The position numbers and the translations under genes are program-made. A stretch of DNA of 64,000 bases. It comes from Acidobacteriota bacterium (GTDB lineage Bacteria; Acidobacteriota; Terriglobia; Terriglobales; Acidobacteriaceae). The notes under the pieces were generated by a model that searched no databases, was not told the DNA's origin, and worked only from the letters and a program-made list of their open reading frames with translations. The stretch is taken from NCBI GenBank assembly GCA_021792135.1, contig JAJYVF010000005.1, positions 124,001 through 188,000 on the forward strand. The letters are read 5' to 3'. Shown one piece after another: positions 8,747 to 17,746 of this stretch (position 1 is its first letter; each line of letters begins with the position of its first letter).

Positions 8747-9373
8747 TTAATCCAGATGCACAATTCCCCGCTGCAGCGCGGTCGTCGCGGCCTGCGTGCG
8801 GTCCTCCACCCCCAGCTTGCTCAGCAGGCTGTTGACGTGCGTTTTCACTGTCGCCTCCGAGATGAACAGCGCATTTCCGATATCCCTGTTGCTCTTCCCC
8901 GCGACAATCAGCTGCAGCACTTCCAGCTCGCGCGCCGTCAGCGTGGCGCTGCCCATCCGCTCGGCCAGCTTCTCGGCCACGCGCGAGGGAATCCGCGACT
9001 TCCCCGCGTGCACCGTGCGCACGGCATCGGTCAGCTCGGCCAGATCCATCCCCTTCAGCAGGTAGCCTTTCGCGCCCGCCTGCATGGCGCGATAGATATC
9101 CTCATCGCCGTCAAACGTCGTTAGTACAATAATGCGCGCGCCCGGATGCGTGTTGCGGATCCGCGTAATTGCCTCCACCCCGTTCATCTTCGGCAGGCGC
9201 AGATCCATCAGCGTCACATCCGGCCTGTGCTTCCGGTACAGTTCCACCGCCTGTTCGCCGTCGGCAGCTTCCGCCACAACTTCAAAGCCCGGCACGGTCT
9301 TCAGCAGCGCCACCAGCCCCTGCCGCACAATATGATGATCGTCCACGATCAGAATTTTTATTGTATCCGCCAT
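8747..9373 (-). CDS. NarL/FixJ-type response regulator
   Basis: Two-component response regulator of 208 residues that should bind DNA when phosphorylated. The receiver domain (1-120) has the acidic pair Asp11/Asp12, phospho-acceptor Asp57 in LMDLRLPKMNG, the conserved Thr of VLTTFDGDE and Lys in AKGYLLKG. The C-terminal LuxR-type helix-turn-helix (about 143-205) shows LTARELEVLQLI, GKSNRDIGNALFISEATVKTHV. The gene starts two bases after the stop of the histidine kinase and is clearly co-transcribed with it. Candidate targets are its own operon and the downstream hypothetical gene and mbfA, which would make this an envelope-signal response controlling metal export; that link is an inference from gene order. 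Confidence 0.94.
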   Translation of the reverse strand: MADTIKILIVDDHHIVRQGLVALLKTVPGFEVVAEAADGEQAVELYRKHRPDVTLMDLRLPKMNGVEAITRIRNTHPGARIIVLTTFDGDEDIYRAMQAGAKGYLLKGMDLAELTDAVRTVHAGKSRIPSRVAEKLAERMGSATLTARELEVLQLIVAGKSNRDIGNALFISEATVKTHVNSLLSKLGVEDRTQAATTALQRGIVHLD

Positions 9374-9375
9374 AG

Positions 9376-12300
9376 TTACACTTTCTTCTCCATTTCCCGT
9401 CCCAGCGCCAGTGCCAGCTTCACCCGCGTACCCTCTCCCGGACTGCTTTCCACCATCAGATTCGCCCCGATCGCCGCTGCCCGCTCCCGCATGCCCGTCA
9501 GGCCAAAGTGGCCGCTCGAGCCGTCCCGCGGCGTTCCCGCGAAGCCTCTGCCGTCGTCGGAAATCTCCATTCCGAACATACTCCCCTCAAACTCCAGCCG
9601 CAGCACAATGTTCTCCGGGTCCCCGTGCCGAACCGCGTTCACCGTCGCCTCCCGCGCAATGCGCAGCAGCTCCCGCTCCACCGCCGCATCCAGCGGCCGG
9701 TAGGTCCCGTTCACCTGCATCTGCAGTTTGGCCTTTGCGCCGGCTCTCGCCGTCACCTCCTCGGCCATCTTCAGCATTCGCACCGCCAGGTCCTCGCGCT
9801 CCGCCGTCTGCGTACGCAGCTCCCAGATCGAGCTGCGCGCGTCCTCAAGGCTGCTGCGCACCATCGCCCGCGCCTGCTCCAGCTGCTCGCGCGCGGCCTC
9901 CGTCGACGAATGCATCAGCTGCGCGATCAGCTCCAGCTGCACCGACACGGCCACGAACCCCTGCGCCAGCGTATCGTGAATCTCCCTTGCAATCCGCGTC
10001 CGCTCGCCCAGGACAGCCTGGAACTCCCGCTCCACGCGCAGCAGCCGCCGCCGCCACGCCGCGTATCCCAGCCCCACGAGCGCCAGCACCAGCAGCAGCC
10101 GGAACCACAGAGTCTGATAGTACTGCGGCTCGATGGTCATCTCCGCCGTCGCCGCCGACCTGCTCCATACCCCATCGTTGTTGCGCGCCATCACGCGGAA
10201 CGTGTAGCGTCCGTGCGGCAGGTTCGTGTAGTACGCCGTGCGCCGCGTGCCCGCATCCACCCATCCCGGATCGAACCCCTCCAGCTCATACCGGTACTCC
10301 ACCTTCTGCGGAGCCACAAAGCTCAGCCCCGCATAATCGAACTCGTAATGGCTGTGTCCTGGCCCAACCTTCAGCGCCGTCACGGTATCCGCCGGCACAT
10401 CGTCCACGCTCACCCGTTCGATCACCACCTGCGGCGCCACGTGGTTCACCGGCATGTGTTCCGGATCCACGCGCGCAATTCCCTTCAAGGTGGCAAACCA
10501 CAGCGTCCCGTCCTTCATCCGCAGAGCCGCCGGATGCCCCCCGCTCGAGCACTCGCTGATCCGCATCCCGTCCGCCACCCCGAATCGCTCCACTTCCGCC
10601 GCGCTGCCGCCCTCCGCCATCCGGTTCAGCCCGCTCAGGCTCACGCGAAACACACCGCTGTTCGAGCTCAGCCACAGGTGACCACTGTCGTCTTCCAGGA
10701 TCCCCAGCACCCGCTCCGGCAACTGCGCCGACACAATCTGGACGATCCCCCCCCCCCGCATCCGGTTCAGGCCGCCGTCATTAGTGCCGATCCATAGAGT
10801 TCCTTCGCGGTCCTGGTACAGCGCTGTCACCACATTGCTCGACAGCCCGTCCCTGGTAGTGAAATTCCTGAATGTCCCATGCCGGAACTCGCTCAGCCCC
10901 CCCAGCGTCCCGATCCACAGATCTCCGGCGCGATCCTGCATCATCGCCCCGATCAGATCGCTGCCCAGGCCATCCAGTGCCGTCCAGGTGGTGAACTGGC
11001 CGTTCTCGTAACGCGACAATCCCCGGCGTGTTCCGATCCACAGTTCGCCGCGGCTACCTACATGCAGCGAGCGCACAAAATCGTCCGCCAGGCCATCGGC
11101 CGTAGTAAAGAGGCGGACCCTCCCATTGTGGATCAGGTTCAGGCCATCCGGTGTGCCCGCCCAGATGTCGCCGTTCGGAGCCGCCGTCACCGCCAGCACC
11201 ACATTGCTGGCCAGCCCCTGGGCGGGCGTCACCGCCCGGAAGTGCCCGTCGTGCCAGACGTCGAGACCGCCGCCCTTGGTCGCCGCCCACACGTCGCCCG
11301 AATGGCTCTGCGCCAGCGCCAGCACATATTCATCCGTCAAGCCGTTCTCGGAGGTCAGCATCGAAAATTTCCGGTCGCGCAGCACCGCCAGCCCGCCGGC
11401 CTCGGTGCCCAGCCACAGATCGCCCTCTCCGTCCTCCGCCGCCGCCAGATAGACATCGCCCCCGCGCAGCAGTTCCGCCTTGCCCTCGCGAATGCGCAGC
11501 AGCCCATGCGCAGTCCCCGCCCAGATCATCCCCTGCCGGTCGCAATAGAGGAACTCCACGCGTCCTGTGTTCGCCTGCCCAAAAGCCTCCACCCGATCGC
11601 CAGCGCTGAAAAACAATCCGGCGTCCGTCCCGATCCACATTCGCCCCGTCGCATCTGCCGCCAGCGCGTTGACCGCGCCGCCTCCAGGCACCGGCACGCT
11701 GTGGCAGCCCGATGCGGAACACGCCTCCAGCCCCGACCGCAGCCCGGCCCACGCCACGCCGCGGCCATCCACCGCGAGCGTCAGCACTTCCCCCGCCACC
11801 CCGGCAGGTTCGAACCCGCCGTGTGCTTTGGGGCGCATCAATCCCCCCGCCGTCCCGAGCCACAGGGAACCGTCGCTGCCCCGGGCCATCATGCTGTTTT
11901 CGGTGAGCTCCTGATCCAGGGCCACCTCCTGGGCACGCTCCCCTGCAATCCGGAACAACCCCGCTGCCGTCAGGACCCACACCGTCCCGTTGCCGCCCTG
12001 CCAGGTTCTCCACACCTGCGTCGCCGGAATGCCCTTTGCCGCGCCAAACGCCTCGAGCTTCCCCTGCCGCATGCGAGCCAGCCCGCCCGAAGTCGCGATC
12101 CATAGTGTCCCCGTCCGGTCCAGCGTCAGATCGTCGATCAGGTCGCTGGGCAGCCCCGGCGTATTCGCCCGCGTCATTACGTCAAAGTCGACGCCATCGA
12201 AGCGAACCAGCCCGCCTTCCGTGGCGATCCAGAGGAATCCGTCCGGCCCCTGCGCGATCGCATGCACCGTGTTCTGCGGCAGACCGCTATCCGTCTGCCA

Positions 12301-12468
12301 CGACTGGTAGCCATACTGGCTGACCGCGGTATCCGGATCGAGAGCCCGCGCCGGAATCCCCGCCAGCACCAGCGATACGCCCCCAATCGCAGCAGCCCGG
12401 AGCCACAACCGCAACCGCGTCCGTCCAGCCTCCCGCGCCTGGAGAGCCGTACACGCACACCGATTCAT
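9376..12468 (-). CDS. Sensor histidine kinase with two-component-regulator propeller
   Basis: Membrane sensor kinase of about 1030 residues. The periplasmic part holds 14-15 Reg_prop motifs (WIATEGGLVRF, WIATSGGLARM, WIGTRRGLSRY, WIGTNDGGLNRM and others), enough for two seven-bladed propellers, followed by a Y_Y_Y domain and one membrane segment (LWFRLLLVLALVGLGYAAW). Inside are a HisKA_3 dimerisation box (RIAREIHDTLAQGF, His acceptor) and an HATPase_c domain (NAVRHG, SDDGRGF, GLTGMRERA). Unlike Bacteroidetes hybrid versions it lacks a fused receiver; the partner regulator follows 2 bases downstream. The start is uncertain: the ATG at 12468 gives a signal-anchor but has no obvious ribosome site, and a GTG at 12534 is in frame. 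In many HTCS proteins the propeller senses oligosaccharides; the ligand here is unknown. An 11-base G run lies inside the gene. Confidence 0.92.
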   Translation of the reverse strand: MNRCACTALQAREAGRTRLRLWLRAAAIGGVSLVLAGIPARALDPDTAVSQYGYQSWQTDSGLPQNTVHAIAQGPDGFLWIATEGGLVRFDGVDFDVMTRANTPGLPSDLIDDLTLDRTGTLWIATSGGLARMRQGKLEAFGAAKGIPATQVWRTWQGGNGTVWVLTAAGLFRIAGERAQEVALDQELTENSMMARGSDGSLWLGTAGGLMRPKAHGGFEPAGVAGEVLTLAVDGRGVAWAGLRSGLEACSASGCHSVPVPGGGAVNALAADATGRMWIGTDAGLFFSAGDRVEAFGQANTGRVEFLYCDRQGMIWAGTAHGLLRIREGKAELLRGGDVYLAAAEDGEGDLWLGTEAGGLAVLRDRKFSMLTSENGLTDEYVLALAQSHSGDVWAATKGGGLDVWHDGHFRAVTPAQGLASNVVLAVTAAPNGDIWAGTPDGLNLIHNGRVRLFTTADGLADDFVRSLHVGSRGELWIGTRRGLSRYENGQFTTWTALDGLGSDLIGAMMQDRAGDLWIGTLGGLSEFRHGTFRNFTTRDGLSSNVVTALYQDREGTLWIGTNDGGLNRMRGGGIVQIVSAQLPERVLGILEDDSGHLWLSSNSGVFRVSLSGLNRMAEGGSAAEVERFGVADGMRISECSSGGHPAALRMKDGTLWFATLKGIARVDPEHMPVNHVAPQVVIERVSVDDVPADTVTALKVGPGHSHYEFDYAGLSFVAPQKVEYRYELEGFDPGWVDAGTRRTAYYTNLPHGRYTFRVMARNNDGVWSRSAATAEMTIEPQYYQTLWFRLLLVLALVGLGYAAWRRRLLRVEREFQAVLGERTRIAREIHDTLAQGFVAVSVQLELIAQLMHSSTEAAREQLEQARAMVRSSLEDARSSIWELRTQTAEREDLAVRMLKMAEEVTARAGAKAKLQMQVNGTYRPLDAAVERELLRIAREATVNAVRHGDPENIVLRLEFEGSMFGMEISDDGRGFAGTPRDGSSGHFGLTGMRERAAAIGANLMVESSPGEGTRVKLALALGREMEKKV
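10747..10757 (-). repeat. 11-base G homopolymer inside the sensor kinase gene
   Basis: On the coding strand eleven consecutive G bases encode the end of Arg and three Gly in NRMRGGGIVQ, in a propeller blade. Runs of this length are prone to replication slippage. A one-base change would truncate the kinase upstream of its membrane segment and catalytic domains. Confidence 0.9.
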
Positions 12469-12578
12469 ACACACGGGAGCAGTGCGGCAATTCCGGGCCT
12501 TTGCCCCTGAAATGGCATGATGTCTGTGAAACACGCTGTAGGAATGCTATATCCCCGCACCGCGATCCGCTCAACCCC

Positions 12579-13265
12579 TCAGCCGCGCGCGCCGTCGCCG
12601 CCGCCCGCCCTCTTCACGAGCACCTTTTCCGCCGCCGCCGGCCCGATCGTGAACTGCCCCGCCGCCGTCTCGATCGCCACCGTCTGGTCGTAATTGCGCC
12701 GGATCACTTTCACCGCCCCGCCCGGCTCGATCCCCGTCTGATGCAGAAACCGCAGCAGCTCCGGATCTCGCTCGTAGAGGCTCGTCACCGTGCACTGCGC
12801 GCCCTCGGTCACATCCGCCAGCGCCCGCACGCCGCGCTTCAGCCGTTTCTCCTCACTCTCCGGCAGAACAGCGTTGCCGTGCGGACACGTCCCCTTCTCG
12901 CCCAGCTTCTTCATCAGCAACGCTTCGAAGGCCGGCGAAACCGCATGCTCCAGCCGCTCCGCCTCGTCGTGAACCTCATACCACGGCATGCCGAACATCT
13001 CGGAAAGCATCCGCTCGATCAGATGATGTCGCAGCGCCGTCCTGTATGCCGCCTCGCGTCCCTCCGCCGTCAGCCGCACTACCCCGTCGGCCTCTACCCC
13101 CACAAACCCGTCCCGCTTCAGCCGCCGCAGCGCCATCGAAACCGCTGGAGCCGACACCTCCAGCCAGTGCGCCAGCGTCGCCGAGATCACTGTGCGCCCC
13201 TCGCTCTCGGCCTCCAAGATCGCCTTGAGATAATCTTCCTTCGAAACGCTGATGGCCGTCTTCAC
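12579..13265 (-). CDS. DtxR/MntR-family metal-dependent repressor
   Basis: Metal-responsive transcription repressor of 228 residues. Residues 1-65 form the winged helix (SKEDYLKAILEAE, then VSAPAVSMALRRLKRDGFV as recognition helix and wing). The dimerisation/metal domain (about 66-140) has HHLIERMLSEMFGM, VHDEAERLEHAVS, matching the ligand-bearing helices of DtxR and MntR; a CPHGN element follows. The C-terminal 150-220 is a FeoA/SH3-like domain, so the layout is DtxR/IdeR-like rather than the short MntR. Fe2+ versus Mn2+ specificity cannot be decided. It lies upstream of the sensor kinase on the same strand but 110 bases away, and close to a metal exporter gene, which makes control of that exporter a reasonable inference. 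Its start ATG at 13265 directly precedes the first helix. Confidence 0.92.
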   Translation of the reverse strand: MKTAISVSKEDYLKAILEAESEGRTVISATLAHWLEVSAPAVSMALRRLKRDGFVGVEADGVVRLTAEGREAAYRTALRHHLIERMLSEMFGMPWYEVHDEAERLEHAVSPAFEALLMKKLGEKGTCPHGNAVLPESEEKRLKRGVRALADVTEGAQCTVTSLYERDPELLRFLHQTGIEPGGAVKVIRRNYDQTVAIETAAGQFTIGPAAAEKVLVKRAGGGDGARG

Positions 13266-13520
13266 TGCGGGATTCCTGCCCTTAGCTTACAGCCCGATGA
13301 GCAGCAGCCACTACGCTTCCGTCAGTGGGAATCACCGGGCACACCAGGCCCGCCCCGGCTCGTCGTCTTCCTGCACCGGCATCGCGAGATTGGAGCGAGT
13401 CTCTTTCCGAAAAGGTCTTCCTTCGTCCGGCCCGGCAAGCCTCCGGAATGAGGGGTGCCGGAATTGCGTCCGGCGCCCCTGTGCTGCTCTTTCGTTGTGC
13501 GCTCCGCCTGGGGTTCGTCT

Positions 13521-14870
13521 CTACCTCGGGCCACCCACCGGCGATCTCAGCCATGGAACCACGCTCACCGAAGGTCCCGTGGTTGTGCTGCATCCCGGCG
13601 TGTTCGGACCCGTCCTGCATCCCCAGTAGTTCAGCGCGGCATCCGCCGACCCGGTGCACGGAGCACTGTCGAAGGAGCAGATGTTGCCTACGCCCACCCC
13701 CATGCCGCTGGGATAAAGGCTGTTCAACTCCACTGTCACCGCGCCCGGCGTGTTCACCGCTACGTCGTAATCCTCGTTCCAGATCACGTTCGCGGCCACC
13801 ACCGTGCCCTGAATCGGCGTGCCACCCAAGCCGCTGCTGATCTGAATACCGACCGTGCCCGGAGTCGCCGTGTCTCCTACATCCGCCCCATTCCCGGCAA
13901 CCAGATTGCCCACGATGATGTTGTTGTTCAGGTCATCGGACGGCAATCCGAATTGTGGCCCCACATGGCTGTGCATCGCCACGCCGCCGATCCCGTTGCC
14001 CATAAGAAAGTTCCCGATGATCACATTTCCGGAGACCTTCCCCATTCCCGCGCCGTCGGAGAACATTCCCACTCCAGCTCCCTCGACCTGCACTCCATTG
14101 TTGGTCACCCTGTTCTCCGAGATCGTGTTGCGGTCGATCCCGTAATGAGCTGCAAACGGCGGTGCCGCCGCCCCCACCGGCGGATGCGAAGCCATCACCA
14201 GACCGCAGTCCAGAGGATTGTTGTTGATTGTGTTGCGGGTGATCAGATTGTCGTGGCTCTCCCCGGTTTCGTCGCTGATCAGAATGCCGTCGGCATTGTT
14301 CTCCATCACATTCCCGTCAAGCACCGAGTTTGACGTCCCGATCAGGTGAACCGCGCCTCCGCAGTCGCCCGTCTCATCCGTTTCGAAGGCCGGCTGACCC
14401 GGGCAGCCCGCGTTGACTCCCGGCTGGAACACCGGACCCGCTTTATCGTCGTTGCTCACATTATTGTTCCGGATCGTGACATGACTCGCGCTGACGATCA
14501 GGATGCCTTCCCACAGCGCGTTCTCCACCGTAAACCCGGCCACCGTCACATGCGCCAGGCCCGGATGCGAATTTCCGTCGATGAAGATGCCGTTCGCGAG
14601 TCCGGTCGCGTCGATCACGGACGCGCCGGGACCAGCCCCGAGCAGCAGGAGAGGCTTGCCGATCACCACATCTTCTTTGTAGGTGCCGGCGCCCACACGG
14701 ATCGCATCATTGGCGCTGGCGTGATTCACTGCTGTTGTAATGCTGGAAAAGCAGCCTCCGGAACCACCAGGGTTCACACAGAGGGTGGCAGCCGCACCGT
14801 TCTGAGACCCGATTGCCCACAGAACGGCACTGGTAATGAAAAGGGCCCTTGCAAATCGTGCAAGGTGCAT
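13521..14870 (-). CDS. Exported right-handed parallel beta-helix protein
   Basis: Secreted beta-helix protein of 449 residues. The ATG at 14870 is preceded by AGGAGGT and gives a signal peptide (MHLARFARALFITSAVLWAI). The mature protein opens with a segment typical of pectate-lyase-like folds (SSITTAVNHASANDAIRVGA, GTYKEDVVIGKPLLLLGAG) and continues with many PbH1 coils rich in Asn (ASHVTIRNNNVS, SNSVLDGNVMENNADGILIS, HDNLITRNTINNN). Paired Cys residues (LCVNPGGSGGC, CGGAVH, CSFDSAPC, WGCRTGPNTPGC) suggest disulfides in an oxidising compartment. No catalytic triad of known polysaccharide lyases or GH28 enzymes could be identified, so it may bind or cleave a polysaccharide or be a surface protein. 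It is transcribed alone; the next gene upstream is divergent trpS. Confidence 0.8.
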   Translation of the reverse strand: MHLARFARALFITSAVLWAIGSQNGAAATLCVNPGGSGGCFSSITTAVNHASANDAIRVGAGTYKEDVVIGKPLLLLGAGPGASVIDATGLANGIFIDGNSHPGLAHVTVAGFTVENALWEGILIVSASHVTIRNNNVSNDDKAGPVFQPGVNAGCPGQPAFETDETGDCGGAVHLIGTSNSVLDGNVMENNADGILISDETGESHDNLITRNTINNNPLDCGLVMASHPPVGAAAPPFAAHYGIDRNTISENRVTNNGVQVEGAGVGMFSDGAGMGKVSGNVIIGNFLMGNGIGGVAMHSHVGPQFGLPSDDLNNNIIVGNLVAGNGADVGDTATPGTVGIQISSGLGGTPIQGTVVAANVIWNEDYDVAVNTPGAVTVELNSLYPSGMGVGVGNICSFDSAPCTGSADAALNYWGCRTGPNTPGCSTTTGPSVSVVPWLRSPVGGPR

Positions 14871-15390
14871 GGGACCTCCTCTTTTTTGGGGGGGCGCCAA
14901 TTATGGCAGGTCAAACCGTCCAGGAACAAGAACAATCAGCGGCCGTGATCTGCTTCATCTCCTGTCTTTCTCCGGGTCACTTCGCAACCACTTCAGAAAC
15001 GCCTCACCTCCGCCATATTGCGCCAGTTCATCGCGCAGCAGACCGGTCAGCCGATCCAGGGGATCTCTGGAGCTTCAGCGACCGGTCCCTCTGTGCCCGC
15101 TTCGGGACTCAAACGCGGTTCTGGATTCTCGCGGTCATATGAGGAGGGTGTTGAGATCCAGCCGCAACTCTCAATCGGTTGGCGCCCTCCGCACGCTGGC
15201 ATTGCGGCAGTTGGCGGCTGGTCCCCGCCCAGCAGATACCCGCTCCCAGCGTTCTGCGCGCACGGCATCCCCGCCGGCATCAGCCTCTTTGATGCGGTCC
15301 TCGCCAACCGCCACCGTGAATCGGACCGGTCAGGCCGCTGGCATTCATCTCGTACAATACTTCCAGACATTTCCCATCCGAAGGATCTTC
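14871..15390. other. Divergent intergenic region, possible gene remnant
   Basis: This 520-base region separates the beta-helix gene from divergent trpS and must hold both promoters, but no convincing -35/-10 pair was found. On the minus strand 14955-15130 reads like the tail of a protein in two adjoining frames: a Pro/Glu-rich part ending EAPEIPWI, then DRLTGLLRDELAQYGGGEAF up to a stop at 14955. That looks like a frameshifted remnant, with weak support. Confidence 0.35.
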
Positions 15391-16470
15391 GTGTCGAACT
15401 CCTCTTCCCTCCAGCGCAGACGTGTTCTCAGCGGCATGCGCCCCACCGGAAAACTCCACCTCGGCAACTACATGGGCGCCCTCCACAACTGGGTCCGCCT
15501 CCAGGACCAGTACGAGTGCTACTTCTTCATCGCCGACTGGCACGCCCTCACCACCGACTACGCCGATCCCTCCGCCATCGCCGCCAACACGCGTGAGGTC
15601 GCCCTTGACTACCTCGCTGCCGGCCTCGATCCGGAAAAGTCGGTCCTCTTCATCCAGAGCCACGTCCCCCAGCACGCTGAGTTTCACCTGCTCCTCTCGA
15701 TGATCACGCCCCTCGGCTGGCTCGAGCGCGTTCCCTCCTATAAGGAGCAGCAGGAAAATCTCACCGGCAAGGACCTCTCCACCTACGGATTTTTGGGATA
15801 CCCGCTGCTTCAGGCGGCCGACATCCTCATCTACCAGCCCGACTTCGTCCCCGTCGGCCAGGATCAGGCGGCCCACGTCGAACTCACCCGCGAAGTGGCC
15901 CGCCGCTTCAACCAGTTCTATAAAAAACAGGACACAGCATACACATTTCATGGCTCTAACAACAACCCAGCGGCGCCCATCCTCCCCGAGCCGCAGGTCC
16001 TGCTCACGCCCAGCCCCAAGCTTCCCGGCACCGACGGTCGCAAGATGTCCAAGAGCTACGGCAACACCATCCTGCTCAGCGATCCCGAGCCGGAGATCCG
16101 CTCCAAGCTGAAGCCGATGGTCACCGATCCGGCCCGCGTCCGCCGCAAAGACCCCGGCAATCCCGACAAATGCCCCGTCGGCGACCTCCACAAGATCTTC
16201 TCCACCCAGGAAACGCTGCAAGAGGTCTACGAAGGCTGCACCACCGCCGGCATTGGCTGCATCGAGTGCAAAACATGGGCCGCCGACGCCATCGTTTCCA
16301 CCCTCCTCCCCATCCAGGAGCGCCGCGCCCATCTCGAACAGAACCCCGGCCTGGTGAAAGAAATCCTCTGCGAAGGCTCCCGCCGGGCCCAGGCCCGCGC
16401 CGAGCAGACCATGCAGCAAGTCCGCACAGCCATGGGTCTCGGCCCCGAAGCCACCGGAACCGCCCAATGA
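15391..16470 (+). CDS. trpS: Tryptophanyl-tRNA synthetase
   Basis: Class Ic aminoacyl-tRNA synthetase charging tRNA-Trp in the cytoplasm. The 359-residue product contains the HIGH-type motif as GKLHLGNYMGAL (about residues 19-30), the DWHALTTDY segment, and the KMSKS loop as GRKMSKSYGN. I chose the GTG at 15391 because AAGGAT lies at 15381-15386 and the conserved RVLSGMRPTG strand begins ten residues later; upstream in-frame sequence to 14836 has no family similarity. The stop TGA overlaps the scpA start (ATGA at 16467-16470), so the two are translationally coupled, an arrangement also seen in other acidobacteria as far as I recall. A 24-residue insertion-like segment with Cys pairs (GCTTAGIGCIECKTWA) is present in the C-terminal half, as in some bacterial TrpRS. 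Confidence 0.96.
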   Translation: MSNSSSLQRRRVLSGMRPTGKLHLGNYMGALHNWVRLQDQYECYFFIADWHALTTDYADPSAIAANTREVALDYLAAGLDPEKSVLFIQSHVPQHAEFHLLLSMITPLGWLERVPSYKEQQENLTGKDLSTYGFLGYPLLQAADILIYQPDFVPVGQDQAAHVELTREVARRFNQFYKKQDTAYTFHGSNNNPAAPILPEPQVLLTPSPKLPGTDGRKMSKSYGNTILLSDPEPEIRSKLKPMVTDPARVRRKDPGNPDKCPVGDLHKIFSTQETLQEVYEGCTTAGIGCIECKTWAADAIVSTLLPIQERRAHLEQNPGLVKEILCEGSRRAQARAEQTMQQVRTAMGLGPEATGTAQ

Positions 16471-17447
16471 CCGATACCCCACCCAGCCCGGACACAAACC
16501 CGACCACCGCAGGATCGCCCACGGCCCCGGAAACCGCCGCCCCGTCCCAGGCTGACGTCCCCGTCCAGGCAGCGGCCGCTGAAGAAGCAAAGCGCGAAGC
16601 GCTGTCATCGGGACGCGAGGTCCCCGCCCCTGCTCCAGGCCCCAAATCCACCCCAAAGCAAGATGACGACTCGGCTTTCCCCTTCTCCGTCACCGTAGGT
16701 CAGGTCTACGACGGCCCCCTCGATCTCCTGCTCGACCTCATCCGTCGGCAGGACATCGACATCTACGACATCCCAATCGCCCGCATCACGGCACAGTTCC
16801 TCGCTTACGTCGAACACCTCAAGGCCTCCGACGTCGATACCGCCGGCGAATTCATCTACATGTCCGCGCTCCTCATCCACATCAAGAGCAAAATGCTCCT
16901 TCCCCGCTCCCCCGCCGAAACTGGAGATGCCGAAGCCGAGGATCCCCGCCGCGAGCTGGTCGAGCGCCTCCTTGAACACGAGCGCTTCCGCAACGCCGCC
17001 CAGATGCTCCAGCAGAAGCGACAGCTTGAAGAAGCCACCTGGACCAACCCCGGCATCCGCGAGTTCCGCCAGGCCGCCGAAGACAGCCAGGACATCGCCG
17101 CCGACACCCTCGACCTCGTCCGCGTCTTCCGCCAGGTCCTCGAACGCGCCAGGAACCGCCCCATCCTCGACGTCGAAGAGGACGCGGTCACCGTCCGCCA
17201 GATGATCGAGTTCGTCCGCCGCCGTCTCATGATGGAAGACCGCCCCGTCGCCCTCTCCCGCCTGTTGGCGAACACCCGATCCACCGGCGCCATCGTGGCC
17301 ATGTTCCTGGCCCTCCTTGAGCTCGTCCGCCTGCAGGCCATCCTTCTCCGCCAGGACCGCAGCTTCAGCGAGATCTACGTCAAGAGAAGCGAGCAGTTCG
17401 AGCAGGTCATGACCGAGCACCAGACCATGCGCGACGACTGGACCTAG
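16467..17447 (+). CDS. scpA: Segregation and condensation protein A
   Basis: Kleisin subunit of the bacterial SMC-ScpAB condensin. The 326-residue protein starts at the ATG that overlaps the trpS stop. Residues 1-65 are a low-complexity Ala/Pro/Thr tail absent from shorter homologues; the ScpA domain begins about 68 with VGQVYDGPLDLLLDLIRRQ, then DIYDIPIARITAQFL and FIYMSALLIHIKSKMLLPR, which bind the SMC neck. The C-terminal winged helix (FLALLELVRLQAI, FSEIYV) binds the SMC cap. Its partner scpB is 1 kb downstream, separated by a small membrane gene and a broken gene on the opposite strand; in most genomes the two are adjacent. Confidence 0.95.
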   Translation: MTDTPPSPDTNPTTAGSPTAPETAAPSQADVPVQAAAAEEAKREALSSGREVPAPAPGPKSTPKQDDDSAFPFSVTVGQVYDGPLDLLLDLIRRQDIDIYDIPIARITAQFLAYVEHLKASDVDTAGEFIYMSALLIHIKSKMLLPRSPAETGDAEAEDPRRELVERLLEHERFRNAAQMLQQKRQLEEATWTNPGIREFRQAAEDSQDIAADTLDLVRVFRQVLERARNRPILDVEEDAVTVRQMIEFVRRRLMMEDRPVALSRLLANTRSTGAIVAMFLALLELVRLQAILLRQDRSFSEIYVKRSEQFEQVMTEHQTMRDDWT

Positions 17448-17746
17448 CCCGGCGCAGAGTCCCGGAACTGGCGACCAGGCCGTTCGCAGCCGGATCCTGG
17501 CACCGTTCACCTTTCTGAGCGTTGCCGAGAACCCCGAAGATCTGAACTTGCCCCCGTCCTGCGCCTTTACGCCTGGTCCCGTCGGCGTTGTCCTCCAACG
17601 TGGAAGGGGATTCAGTCAGGGTGCCTTCAGGGCGGGACGGGGTCCATCCATGGTGCGGTTTCGGGGTCATGAATACGGATCTGTCTGCCCACTCCGAGGC
17701 GAGCGTTAGAATTCCTGCGTACCTGCCTCGGAAAGAGAGGCTTCCG
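17448..17746. other. Intergenic, no feature recognised
   Basis: Between scpA and the small membrane gene. No open frame with coding character, no clear terminator hairpin and no consensus promoter were found; only the ribosome site region before 17747 is visible. Confidence 0.5.
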
